The translations under genes were made by a program, and so were the position numbers. Of a DNA stretch of 28,937 bases, positions 22,212-28,937 are shown piece after piece (the stretch's first letter is position 1; each line of letters begins with the position of its first letter). This stretch comes from REEB426 sp964551975 (GTDB lineage: Bacteria > Actinomycetota > Actinomycetes > S36-B12), in NCBI GenBank assembly GCA_964551975.1, contig CAZKFI010000029.1:1-28937 (forward strand), given 5' to 3'. The notes under the pieces were generated by a model that saw only the letters and a program-made list of their open reading frames with translations, was not told where the DNA came from and ran no database searches.

Positions 22212-23021
22212 TCACGCAAGAGTCCGCAGATCGGCTCGATCGACCACCGTGTTGGTAAGGGAACCAATCCCCTCAATTGCTACTTCAACGCGATCGCCGG
22301 CGTGCAGTGCGCCAACCCCAGCTGGCGTACCCGTCAGGATGACGTCCCCTGGTAGCAGAGTCATCACCGATGACACATGCGCGATGATGGCCGCAACACC
22401 GTGCACCATGTCGCCCAGGGTTGCCTCCTGACGCACCATGCCGTTGACGCTGCAGACGATCTGGGCATCCTGGAGATCAAGTTCAGTGGTGATCCAGGGG
22501 CCCAGGGGGCAGAAGGAGTCGAAACCCTTCGCCCTTCCCCACTGCCCATCGCGCTTCTGCAGATCGCGTGCCGTGACATCGTTGGCGCAGGTGTACCCCA
22601 GGATTACCGACTCTGCTTCGTCCTCGGGCACATCCCGACACAGGCGAGCAATCACGACTGCAAGCTCCGCCTCGTGCTCTACCTGCTCGGACTGCCACGG
22701 TAATTGAATGACATCCATAGGGCCGATGACCGATGTGCTGGGCTTCAGGAACAGCATCGGCTCACTGGGTACCGCGTTCCCCAACTCGGCAGCGTGATCG
22801 GCGTAATTGCGGCCCACGGCCACGATCTTGCTTGGGATGATCGGTGCCAGGAGACGCAATTGAGCCATCGACAGCACCCGACCATCCGGCGCGAACTCAC
22901 CGAACGGATGACCGCGCAGCAGGGCAACCATCGCATCTGGTGCGATAGTGCCGTCATCTTCGACTCCTTCGAGCACGCCGAAAAGCGGTTCGCCTTCTAC
23001 AGCTACGCGACAGATGCGCAC
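22212..23021 (-). CDS. Fumarylacetoacetate hydrolase-family protein
   Basis: 269 residues. The FAH fold hydrolyses or decarboxylates 2-oxo- or acylpyruvate-type acids, using a divalent metal. Seen here: IVAVGRNYADHAAELG, PMLFLKPSTSVIGP, the metal ligands in QVEHEAELAVVI and the Asp of YTCANDVTARDLQ, GFDSFCPLGPWI, and the C-terminal LPGDVILTGTPAGVG. The true substrate cannot be assigned; annotations such as HpcE-like isomerase are common for this gene next to gltX in actinobacteria. The GTG at 23021 is 6 bases after minus-strand TAGGGT, so it may have its own leaderless transcript in addition to read-through from cimA (9-base gap). Confidence 0.9.
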   Translation of the reverse strand: MRICRVAVEGEPLFGVLEGVEDDGTIAPDAMVALLRGHPFGEFAPDGRVLSMAQLRLLAPIIPSKIVAVGRNYADHAAELGNAVPSEPMLFLKPSTSVIGPMDVIQLPWQSEQVEHEAELAVVIARLCRDVPEDEAESVILGYTCANDVTARDLQKRDGQWGRAKGFDSFCPLGPWITTELDLQDAQIVCSVNGMVRQEATLGDMVHGVAAIIAHVSSVMTLLPGDVILTGTPAGVGALHAGDRVEVAIEGIGSLTNTVVDRADLRTLA

Positions 23022-23027
23022 TCGGTG

Positions 23028-23033
23028 ACCCTA
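23028..23033 (-). promoter_or_regulatory. -10 box for leaderless FAH-gltX transcript
   Basis: Minus-strand TAGGGT ends 6 bases before the GTG at 23021. Its first three bases are the TAG stop codon of cimA. No strong Shine-Dalgarno is visible for this start, although AGGG lies 8 bases away. Confidence 0.4.
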
Positions 23034-24629
23034 GCGCCCGACGGAATCATTGTTCTGCGCCGAGCGACGCAACAACCCGAATGAAATCGCATCGGAGAGT
23101 GCCTGCCAGGATGCGGCAATGACATTCTCGTGGACACCTACGGTTGTCCATTCTCGCTGACCATCACTGGTCCCTACGAGCACACGAGTAATCGCCCCGG
23201 TGCCCTTCACACCCTCGAGTATGCGGACCTTGTAGTCAGTGAGCTCAAGGTTGGACAGCTCAGGAAAGAGTTGGATGAGCGCGCTACGCAGTGCTTGATC
23301 CAACGCGTTTACCGGTCCGTTGCCTTCAGCAGTGGCAATAATTCGCTCACCATTGGCATGCACCTTCACGGTAGCCTCAGAGCTCACGGTGCCATCAGCA
23401 GCCTGTTCCACGATGGTTCGCCAGGACTCCACATCGAAGAACCGAATGGGCTGCTGCTCACCGCGCAGCAACAATTCGAATGAGGCGTCGGCCGCTTCGA
23501 AGGTCCAGCCCTTGGACTCCAGATCTTTGACCCGATCAACCACTCGGGTGAGCAGGGCAGGGTCACCCGAGAGGTCATAGCCCAGTTCGCGCCCCTTCAG
23601 TTCGACCGACGCACGGCCGGCCATCTCGGTGACGAGAACCCGCTGGTCATTACCAACCAATGAAGGATCAATGTGGTTGTACAACTCGGCGTTGACCCTA
23701 AGCGCACTGGCGTGCAAACCAGCCTTGTGCGCAAAGGAGGAGATTCCCGCATAGGGCTGATGCGTGTGCGGAGCGATATTGGCGATCTCGGCGATGGCAT
23801 GGGAGATCCGCATCGTCTCTGCCAAGTGACCTGCAGGTAAGCAGTCGATACCGAGTTTCAACTGCAGGTTGGGTACTACAACGAAAAGGTCAGCATTGCC
23901 GGTTCGCTCGCCGTATCCGTTGGCGGTGCATTGCACGTGCGTAGCGCCGGCTTCTACTGCCGCCACGCTGTTGGCAACCGCGCAGCCGGTGTCATCCTGG
24001 CAGTGGATGCCAAGGCGGACACCACTTCGAACCGCTACATCAGCGACAACTCGCGCGATCCCGGATGGCAACATGCCACCGTTCGTGTCACAGAGCACGC
24101 CAACGTCAGCGCCCGCTTCAGCGGCAGCGACGAGGAGTCGTACGCCGTAGTCCGGATCATGCGCGTAGCCATCAAAGAAGTGCTCCATATCGACGAACAC
24201 TCGCCTGCCCTGCTCAACCAGGTAGGCGACCGTGTCCCGCACCATGGCTTCGTTCTCATCCAGGGTGGTCTTCAAGGCCTCGGCTACATGTCGCACATCC
24301 GACTTCGCGACCAACGTGATCACCGGTGCTCCGGAATCCAGCAGAGCCTGGACTTGACCATCCGATCGCACATCCACGCCGGCTTTACGGGTGGCGCCGA
24401 AGGCCACCAGTTGGGCATTCTGCAGCGTCAACTCGGTGGCAGCTCGGGCAAAGAATTCGGTGTCCTTGGGTAGGGCGCCGGGCCAGCCACCCTCGATGAA
24501 ACCAACGCCGTATTCGTCGAGGAGGCGAGCCACCTTGAGCTTGTCGGCCACCGAGTAGGAGATGCCCTCACGCTGAGCCCCATCCCGTAACGTCGTGTCG
24601 TAGACGTGGAAGCTGTCCGGTCGACTCAT
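23031..24629 (-). CDS. cimA: (R)-citramalate synthase
   Basis: 532 residues. Condenses acetyl-CoA with pyruvate to citramalate, the first step of the threonine-independent isoleucine route. The catalytic TIM-barrel start FHVYDTTLRDGAQREGISYS is diagnostic, with GVGFIEGGWPGALPKD distinguishing CimA from 2-isopropylmalate synthase. HFFDGYAHDPDY, LCDTNGG, GIHCQDDTGCAVANSVAAVEAGATHVQ, TANGYGERTGNADL and FAHKAGLHASA follow. The C-terminal regulatory domain (about 400-520) contains a VHANGERIIATAEGNGPVNALDQALR stretch, the leucine/isoleucine-binding type. The start ATG at 24629 has AAGGAG 5 bases upstream. The upstream frame (to 24707) runs into the terminator and is not used. It lies downstream of a putative isoleucine attenuator and is followed 9 bases later by the FAH gene. 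Confidence 0.95.
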   Translation of the reverse strand: MSRPDSFHVYDTTLRDGAQREGISYSVADKLKVARLLDEYGVGFIEGGWPGALPKDTEFFARAATELTLQNAQLVAFGATRKAGVDVRSDGQVQALLDSGAPVITLVAKSDVRHVAEALKTTLDENEAMVRDTVAYLVEQGRRVFVDMEHFFDGYAHDPDYGVRLLVAAAEAGADVGVLCDTNGGMLPSGIARVVADVAVRSGVRLGIHCQDDTGCAVANSVAAVEAGATHVQCTANGYGERTGNADLFVVVPNLQLKLGIDCLPAGHLAETMRISHAIAEIANIAPHTHQPYAGISSFAHKAGLHASALRVNAELYNHIDPSLVGNDQRVLVTEMAGRASVELKGRELGYDLSGDPALLTRVVDRVKDLESKGWTFEAADASFELLLRGEQQPIRFFDVESWRTIVEQAADGTVSSEATVKVHANGERIIATAEGNGPVNALDQALRSALIQLFPELSNLELTDYKVRILEGVKGTGAITRVLVGTSDGQREWTTVGVHENVIAASWQALSDAISFGLLRRSAQNNDSVGR

Positions 24630-24687
24630 CCCTGCTCCTTGCTCCTCGTCCCTGCCTGACCCGCGCTCCGAGCCATCCCTCTCCACC

Positions 24688-24717
24688 AATAAAAAAGCCC
24701 TTCGCAAGCGAAGGGCT
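24688..24717 (-). terminator. Intrinsic terminator before cimA (attenuator terminator)
   Basis: On the minus-strand RNA: AGCCCUUCGC, a two-base UU loop (or four bases when the inner pair opens) and GCGAAGGGCU, followed by UUUUUUAUU. Stem bases are 24696-24717. It is the best rho-independent terminator in the window and lies 67 bases before the cimA ATG, so it either ends ilvE transcripts or stops the cimA leader. Confidence 0.85.
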
Positions 24718-24741
24718 GCGCGTCGACCGAAGTCGACGCGC
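24718..24741 (-). promoter_or_regulatory. 10-bp hairpin abutting the terminator (leader stem 1)
   Basis: On the minus strand GCGCGTCGAC, tetraloop TTCG, GTCGACGCGC: a perfect 10-bp stem with a stable UUCG loop. Its first base is the last base of the leader-peptide stop codon, and its last base touches the terminator stem. A ribosome reaching the stop codon would cover its 5' arm. Confidence 0.65.
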
Positions 24742-24779
24742 TAGGTAATGATGCCGGAGATGGGACGGCTGGTGATCAC
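24741..24779 (-). CDS. Putative isoleucine-rich leader peptide of cimA
   Basis: A 12-residue reading frame from the GTG at 24779 to the TAG at 24741-24743, reading MITSRPISGIIT. It holds four isoleucine codons (ATC three times, ATT once; two are adjacent) and two threonine codons. It ends at the foot of the two stacked hairpins. No Shine-Dalgarno precedes it, but CACAAT lies 6 bases before the GTG, so it would be translated from a leaderless transcript. Composition, position and gene served (cimA, isoleucine route) fit a ribosome-stalling leader. No similar described leader at cimA is known to me. Confidence 0.6.
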   Translation of the reverse strand: MITSRPISGIIT

Positions 24780-24785
24780 GGGCAG

Positions 24786-24815
24786 ATTGTGGCATATGCC
24801 ATCATTTGAGGGCAA
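24786..24815 (-). promoter_or_regulatory. Candidate promoter of the cimA leader
   Basis: Minus strand: TTGCCC (24810-24815), 18-base spacer, CACAAT (24786-24791), then 6 bases to the GTG of the leader peptide. Each box matches 4 of 6 consensus positions. The spacing puts the transcript start on the G of the GTG. Confidence 0.45.
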
Positions 24816-24833
24816 CGGACATCGCTGATTTAC

Positions 24834-24907
24834 GTACTGGGTCGGGCAGCGTCAGCCACCAGTGGCAGATGTACTGGGTCACGCCAACTGTTGACCCTGG
24901 CCAGTAC
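24834..24907. repeat. Repeated GTACTGGGTC and inverted copy after ilvE
   Basis: GTACTGGGTC occurs at 24834-24843 and 24871-24880 (37 bases apart), and an inverted CCAGTAC at 24901-24907. The last two can form a stem of 11 pairs with a 5-base bulge on the minus strand just after the ilvE stop. The far copy could compete for the same partner. Confidence 0.5.
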
Positions 24908-24912
24908 CAACG

Positions 24913-26043
24913 TCAGCAGATGGTGTGCAGCCAGTTATGGCGATCCGGAATAGCGCCCGTTTGAATGTCGAGCAGTTCCTGGCGAAGGCGCATCGAGACC
25001 TCGCCTGGACCACCGCCAGCAACCTGCCAACTCCCGAGGTTGCGAGACTTCACTTCGCCAACGGGTGTGATCACAGCCGCGGTGCCGCAGGCAAAGACCT
25101 CAGTGATCTCACCCGATGCGCATCCGTCCCGCCATTGTTCCACGCTGATCTGTCCCTCATCAACACGCAGCCCGAGGTCAACCGCAACGGTGAGTAGGGA
25201 GTCGCGGGTAATGCCAGGTAGGAGCGACCCGGTCAGTCGAGGAGTAACGAGCCGTGCACCATCGCCGGATCCGTACACGAAGTACAGGTTCATGCCGCCC
25301 ATTTCTTCGATCCACTGGCGCTCGACGGCATCCAGCCAGACAACCTGATCACAACCGTGCTGGGCTGCCTCAGCTTGGGCGACCAGTGACGCGGCGTAAT
25401 TCCCGGCACACTTCGCCTCGCCGGTCCCACCCGGTGCTGCCCGGACGTAGTCGTCGGACAACCACACCGATACGGGGTGCACCCCCCGCGGAAAGTACGC
25501 TCCGGCGGGCGATGCGATGAGCAGATAGTCGTAGGCGGCCGACGGCTTCACACCCAAGGCGACTTCAGTGCCCAGCATGAATGGGCGCAGGTAGAGCGAC
25601 TTGTCTGGCCCATCGGGCACCCATGCGCGATCGGTGCGCACCAGAGCTTCGATGGAGCCGAGGAACAACTCCGGCGGAAGCTCGGCCATGCCAAGTCGGC
25701 GAGCCGAGCGGGCGAAGCGCGCAGCATTCTCCAGAGCCCGGAAGGTTTTGATGCTGCCGTCAGCGTGCCGGTAAGCCTTCAGGCCCTCGAAGATTGCTTG
25801 GCCGTAGTGCAGGAAGTTCGTCGCCGGATCCAACACGAGCGGCCCGTAGGGCACCACTTCCGCGTCGTGCCAGCCCTCATCCGCACTCCAGCGCGCCCTG
25901 ACCATGTGATCGGTGAAGTACTTGCCGAAACCCGGGTCAGCGAGGATGGCGTCGCGCTCGGTCACGCTACGCGGATTCGCACTCGGCTTTACCGCGATAG
26001 GCCACAACGACGTCGATGTTGCAGACTCGGCTGGCGCGGTCAT
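24913..26043 (-). CDS. ilvE: Branched-chain amino acid aminotransferase
   Basis: 376 residues, the long class II (type BCAT) form usual in actinobacteria. PLP enzyme that makes leucine, isoleucine and valine from their 2-oxo acids with glutamate. Marks: HYGQAIFEGLKAYR, RPFMLGTE, the PLP-lysine in GTGEAKCAGNYAASL, then QVVWLDAVERQWIEEMGGMNLYFV, LTGSLLPGITRDSLL and the C-terminal CGTAAVITPVG. A perfect AAGGAGG lies 5 bases before the ATG at 26043. On the minus strand it follows leuB with 58 bases between, holding a weak GC-rich stem. It is probably co-transcribed with leuB. Confidence 0.97.
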   Translation of the reverse strand: MTAPAESATSTSLWPIAVKPSANPRSVTERDAILADPGFGKYFTDHMVRARWSADEGWHDAEVVPYGPLVLDPATNFLHYGQAIFEGLKAYRHADGSIKTFRALENAARFARSARRLGMAELPPELFLGSIEALVRTDRAWVPDGPDKSLYLRPFMLGTEVALGVKPSAAYDYLLIASPAGAYFPRGVHPVSVWLSDDYVRAAPGGTGEAKCAGNYAASLVAQAEAAQHGCDQVVWLDAVERQWIEEMGGMNLYFVYGSGDGARLVTPRLTGSLLPGITRDSLLTVAVDLGLRVDEGQISVEQWRDGCASGEITEVFACGTAAVITPVGEVKSRNLGSWQVAGGGPGEVSMRLRQELLDIQTGAIPDRHNWLHTIC

Positions 26044-26101
26044 AGGGCCTCCTTAACGGTCCCCCTACCGTACCGGCCGCACCAGATGTGAGCCGGCCCG
26101 C

Positions 26102-27157
26102 CTAACCCGCTTTAGCGTTTGCACCCGCCGCCAGAGCATCCCCGATCTGAGAGGTGCTGCGAACCGCTGAGCCGCGGCTTGCCAGATCCTCGGCAACCGC
26201 CGACTCGACCCAGCCTGAGGCCGCCGACTCACCTACATGGTCCAGCAACATTGCCAGCGAGAGCACCGTGGCCGTCGGATCTGCCTTGCCCTGCCCAGCG
26301 ATATCCGGGGCTGAGCCGTGCACTGGCTCGAACATGCTCGGATTGGTGCGGGTTGGGTCGATGTTGCCGCTGGCAGCCAACCCGATCCCGCCACCGATGG
26401 CTGCACCGATATCGGTGAGGATGTCTCCGAAGAGGTTGTCGGTCACTACAACGTCAAACCGCTCAGGGTTCGTCAGGAAGAACATGGCCGCTGCATCGAC
26501 GTGGCAGTAGTCGGTCTGGACCCCGGGGTACTCGGCCTTGACCCGGTCGAAGGCCCGCTGCCAGGTATCACCAGCATGAACCAAGACATTGGTCTTGTGC
26601 ACGAGGGTCACCTTGTTGCGTCGACGAGTCGCTCGGTCGAATGCGTCGCGAATGATGCGCTCGGCGCCATAGGCAGTGTTGAGACTGACTTCGGTGGACA
26701 CCTCATGTGGGGTGCCCATGCGCAACGTGCCACCGGCTCCGACGTAGGGACCTTCAGTGCCTTCTCGGCAGACGATGAAATCGATCTCCTCAGGTCCCTT
26801 GCCGGCCAGTGGTCCCATCACACCGGGATACAACTTGACGGGTCGCAGGTTTACGTGATGATCCATGACGAAGCGCAGGGGTAGGAGCACACCGCGCTCC
26901 AGGATGCCCGGCTTGACGGAGGGGTCACCGATAGCGCCCAGCATGATCGCGTCAAAGCCTCGCAACTCCTCGATCACGGTGTCGGGCAGCAGTTCACCGG
27001 TCGCGTTGTACCGACGAGCGCCCAGGTCGTACTCGGTGGTCTGCACCTGGAGATCGGCGGCCGGCGCAATCGCATCCAGGACCTTCATAGCCTCAGCAAC
27101 AACCTCGGTACCGATGCCGTCGCCCGGTATCAGAGCAAGCGTCAATGTTCGGGACAT
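26102..27157 (-). CDS. leuB: 3-isopropylmalate dehydrogenase
   Basis: 351 residues. NAD-dependent oxidative decarboxylation of 3-isopropylmalate in leucine synthesis; it can also act on methylmalate in the citramalate route. LALIPGDGIGTEVVAEA, AIMLGAIGDPS, GILERGVLLPLRFVMDHHVNLRPVKLYPG, CREGTEGPYVG, VHKTNVLVHAGDTW, FDVVVTDNLFGDILTDIGAAIGGGIGLA and MFEPVHGSAPDIAGQGKADPTATVLSLAMLL cover the family. The ATG at 27157 is used: minus-strand TACGGT is 6 bases upstream and no ribosome binding site exists, so it is probably leaderless. The frame could start eight codons earlier (27181), but that would put the start upstream of the -10 box. Confidence 0.97.
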   Translation of the reverse strand: MSRTLTLALIPGDGIGTEVVAEAMKVLDAIAPAADLQVQTTEYDLGARRYNATGELLPDTVIEELRGFDAIMLGAIGDPSVKPGILERGVLLPLRFVMDHHVNLRPVKLYPGVMGPLAGKGPEEIDFIVCREGTEGPYVGAGGTLRMGTPHEVSTEVSLNTAYGAERIIRDAFDRATRRRNKVTLVHKTNVLVHAGDTWQRAFDRVKAEYPGVQTDYCHVDAAAMFFLTNPERFDVVVTDNLFGDILTDIGAAIGGGIGLAASGNIDPTRTNPSMFEPVHGSAPDIAGQGKADPTATVLSLAMLLDHVGESAASGWVESAVAEDLASRGSAVRSTSQIGDALAAGANAKAG

Positions 27158-27163
27158 AGTCAC

Positions 27164-27169
27164 ACCGTA
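27164..27169 (-). promoter_or_regulatory. -10 box for leaderless leuB-ilvE transcript
   Basis: Minus-strand TACGGT is followed by exactly 6 bases and the leuB ATG (27157). No Shine-Dalgarno is present. A -35 is not clear. Confidence 0.5.
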
Positions 27170-27190
27170 GCGGCTAACCAAATGCTTCGA

Positions 27191-27208
27191 TTGACCCGTT
27201 CACGTCAA
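27191..27208. promoter_or_regulatory. TTGAC/GTCAA inverted repeat upstream of leuB and glcB
   Basis: TTGAC (27191-27195) and GTCAA (27204-27208) are perfect arms around 8 bases, about 22 bases upstream of the leuB -10. It could be an operator for either gene, but such a short palindrome also occurs by chance. Confidence 0.25.
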
Positions 27209-27298
27209 GCCCGGAACCGATGATGCCCGTGACTCACCACACCAAGAAGCACTTATGTCAGGAACATGGAACCTGCAACCCCCGCGCGTTCCCGCATC

Positions 27299-27304
27299 TA
27301 GTCT
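27299..27304 (+). promoter_or_regulatory. Candidate -10 box for glcB
   Basis: TAGTCT, the same hexamer as for plsC, is 7 bases before a GTG at 27312 and 10 before the ATG at 27315. No Shine-Dalgarno is visible before either codon, so a leaderless start is likely. Confidence 0.4.
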
Positions 27305-27314
27305 GCGATACGTG

Positions 27315-28937
27315 ATGCGAACCTCGCGTGCAGGTCTTGCCGTCGACACTCATCTTGCTGACTTTGTCGAAGATGAACTGGTACCGATTGCTGGCATCGA
27401 CGCACAGGTGTTTTGGTCAGGGCTGGCTGAGATGGTTATGGAGTTTGGGCCGCGGAACGCCGAACTCCTTTCGGAACGAGTTCGCCTGCAACAGGCTTTC
27501 GACACGTGGCTCGTCAGCCGAAGTGCCAACGAACTGAGCGATGTGGCAGCCCAAGTTGAGTACCTCACATCGATCGGCTACCTGATCCCTGAACCTGAGC
27601 ACTTCAGCATCACCACGGTGGGCTGCGATCCAGAGATCGGCCAAATCGCCGGGCCGCAACTCGTGGTCCCGGCGACGAATGCCCGCTATGCACTCAATGC
27701 TGCGAATGCGCGTTGGGGGTCGCTCTACGACGCGCTCTACGGCACTGATGCACTCGGGTCCTTGCCACCAGTCGGGCCCTATGACCTCCAGCGTGGCAGC
27801 ACCGTTATTCAGCACGTGCGAGAACTCCTCGATCGTTACCTTCCTCTGGTTGCTGGTACCCATCGCAACGCCCGCGACTACTCCGTCCGAGATGGGCAAC
27901 TGCACATCACCCAGACCGACGGAACAGTGACCGGCCTAATCGATCCCGACTCCTTTGTTGGCTACAGCGGTCAGCCGGCGCAGCCTGAGGCCGTGGTGTT
28001 CCGGCATCACGGCCTGTTGATTGAAATCTGTTTCGACGCAGCCTCACCAGTAGGGGCGACGGACCCTGCGGGTATCCGCGACGTCAATCTCGAAGCCGCG
28101 GTCACGGTCATCGTCGATCTTGAGGACTCCGTGGCTACCGTTGACGCAGAGGACAAGGTGCATGCCTACCGCACCTGGCTGGGACTTCTGGAGGGTGACC
28201 TACAAGCGCCCGTTCCAGGACGGGGGATGCGACGACTTCACTCGGATCGCATCGTCCATGCTCCCGATGGTGCGGAACTGGTGCTCTCGGGACGCGCCGT
28301 ACTCCTTGTCCGCAATGTCGGGCTGCACATGTATTCGGACAGCGTGCTTGATGCGACTGGAGCTCCGATTCCGGAAGGCATTCTTGACGCACTCATCACG
28401 GTCACGGCCGGTCGGATCGACACCCGCGAAGGTGCCGGCCTGCGCAACTCCCGTACCGGATCCATCTACGTGGTGAAGCCGAAGCTGCACGGCCCAGCAG
28501 AGGTTCGTCACGCCGTGGCGATTCTCGCCGCGGCCGAACGCGTCGCAGATCTCCCGGTCGGCACGGTCAAGATCGGCATCATGGACGAGGAGCGACGCAC
28601 CTCGGCCAACCTCGCCGCCTGTATTCAGGCCGCTCAGGATCGCGTCGCATTCATTAACACCGGATTCTTGGATCGCACCGGTGATGAGATCCGCACCTGG
28701 ATGCGCGCTGGCCCGGTGCTGGGCAAGGAGGCAATGCGTTCAGCGCCATGGATGCTGGCCTATGAAGACCGCAATGTGGATTTGGGGCTGGCCGCCCGGT
28801 TCCCGGGCCGTGCCCAAATCGGCAAGGGCATGTGGGCGGCCCCCGACCGCATGGCCGACATGATCACCCAGAAGATCGGCCACCCCATGGCGGGGGCCAG
28901 CACCGCCTGGGTCCCCTCGCCCACCGCCGCCACCCTG
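27315..28937 (+). CDS. glcB: Malate synthase G, N-terminal three quarters (cut by window edge)
   Basis: 541 codons, open to the window edge; full-length enzymes have about 720-740 residues. Condenses glyoxylate and acetyl-CoA to malate in the glyoxylate or glycolate pathway. Visible signs: GPQLVVPATNARYALNAANARWGSLYDALYGTD, NLEAAVTVIVDLEDSVATVDAEDKVHAYR (catalytic acidic pair), LRNSRTGSIYVVKPKLHGP, VKIGIMDEERRTSANLAACI, FINTGFLDRTGDEIRTWM, GRAQIGKGMW and AGASTAWVPSPTAATL, all strongly like mycobacterial GlcB as I remember it. The segment around residues 285-320 (GRGMRRLHSDRIVHAPDG) is more diverged and slightly shorter. The start may instead be the GTG at 27312. It diverges from leuB, with a 157-base space. 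Confidence 0.96.
   Translation, partial: MRTSRAGLAVDTHLADFVEDELVPIAGIDAQVFWSGLAEMVMEFGPRNAELLSERVRLQQAFDTWLVSRSANELSDVAAQVEYLTSIGYLIPEPEHFSITTVGCDPEIGQIAGPQLVVPATNARYALNAANARWGSLYDALYGTDALGSLPPVGPYDLQRGSTVIQHVRELLDRYLPLVAGTHRNARDYSVRDGQLHITQTDGTVTGLIDPDSFVGYSGQPAQPEAVVFRHHGLLIEICFDAASPVGATDPAGIRDVNLEAAVTVIVDLEDSVATVDAEDKVHAYRTWLGLLEGDLQAPVPGRGMRRLHSDRIVHAPDGAELVLSGRAVLLVRNVGLHMYSDSVLDATGAPIPEGILDALITVTAGRIDTREGAGLRNSRTGSIYVVKPKLHGPAEVRHAVAILAAAERVADLPVGTVKIGIMDEERRTSANLAACIQAAQDRVAFINTGFLDRTGDEIRTWMRAGPVLGKEAMRSAPWMLAYEDRNVDLGLAARFPGRAQIGKGMWAAPDRMADMITQKIGHPMAGASTAWVPSPTAATL

Noticed and set aside
24630..24690. Second promoter for cimA after the terminator
   Set aside because: No TAnnnT with a plausible spacing was found in the 60 bases; only the purine-rich ribosome binding region is present.
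26044..26101. Terminator between leuB and ilvE
   Set aside because: Only a 5-bp GC stem with a long loop and no T run; read-through from leuB is more likely.
1..28937. CRISPR arrays, insertion sequences, prophage or integrase genes
   Set aside because: No regularly spaced repeats, transposase or recombinase motifs were seen; all genes are core metabolism or housekeeping.

Overview
The window is a gene-dense, high-GC stretch of an actinobacterial chromosome. The evidence is the actinobacterial gene order, the SepIVA-type divisome gene between coaD and the DUF177-rpmF pair, a CofC/FbiD gene for coenzyme F420, a GTG-rich start-codon set, and several start codons that sit 6-7 bases after a TAnnnT -10 box with no Shine-Dalgarno sequence (leaderless genes). 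From memory, the order resembles the mycobacterial block from leuB down to smc, with some genes missing (hupB, mutT1, ppk, ung and the IclR regulator beside leuC) and some added. I cannot name the genus; an uncultured, perhaps aquatic, actinobacterium is plausible but not shown.

Layout. From 1 to 11.3 kb almost everything reads on the minus strand as one tightly packed cluster: DAK2/FakA-like kinase, recG, rsmD, coaD, sepIVA, DUF177, rpmF, rnc, mutM, a large polytopic membrane protein of unknown function, and the first 185 codons of smc. From 11.4 to 14.3 kb lie rpmB (plus), then on the minus strand thiL, a small secreted fibronectin-III-like protein and ddl. A 38-bp divergent promoter separates ddl from a plus-strand pair, a tiny zinc-ribbon protein and a compact PLP transsulfuration-type enzyme. 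On the minus strand follow gpsA and plsC, divergent from cofC. From 18.3 to 27.2 kb is a minus-strand branched-chain amino acid block, leuB-ilvE-cimA-(FAH hydrolase)-gltX-tRNA-Gln-tRNA-Glu-leuC-leuD. The window ends in the first 541 codons of a plus-strand malate synthase G gene.

How the genes work together. LeuCDB and IlvE serve leucine and branched-chain amino acid synthesis, and CimA opens the pyruvate/citramalate route to isoleucine, which also uses LeuCDB. GltX with tRNA-Gln (U1-A72 type) and tRNA-Glu fits indirect Gln-tRNA formation by GatCAB. GpsA and PlsC supply glycerol-3-phosphate and phosphatidic acid.

The most interesting signal is upstream of cimA. A promoter-like sequence is followed exactly 6 bases later by a 12-codon reading frame with four isoleucine and two threonine codons (MITSRPISGIIT). 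Its stop codon touches a 10-bp hairpin, which abuts a canonical U-tract terminator lying before cimA. This looks like an isoleucine-sensing transcription attenuator whose leader peptide is itself leaderless; I do not know of a described one at cimA.
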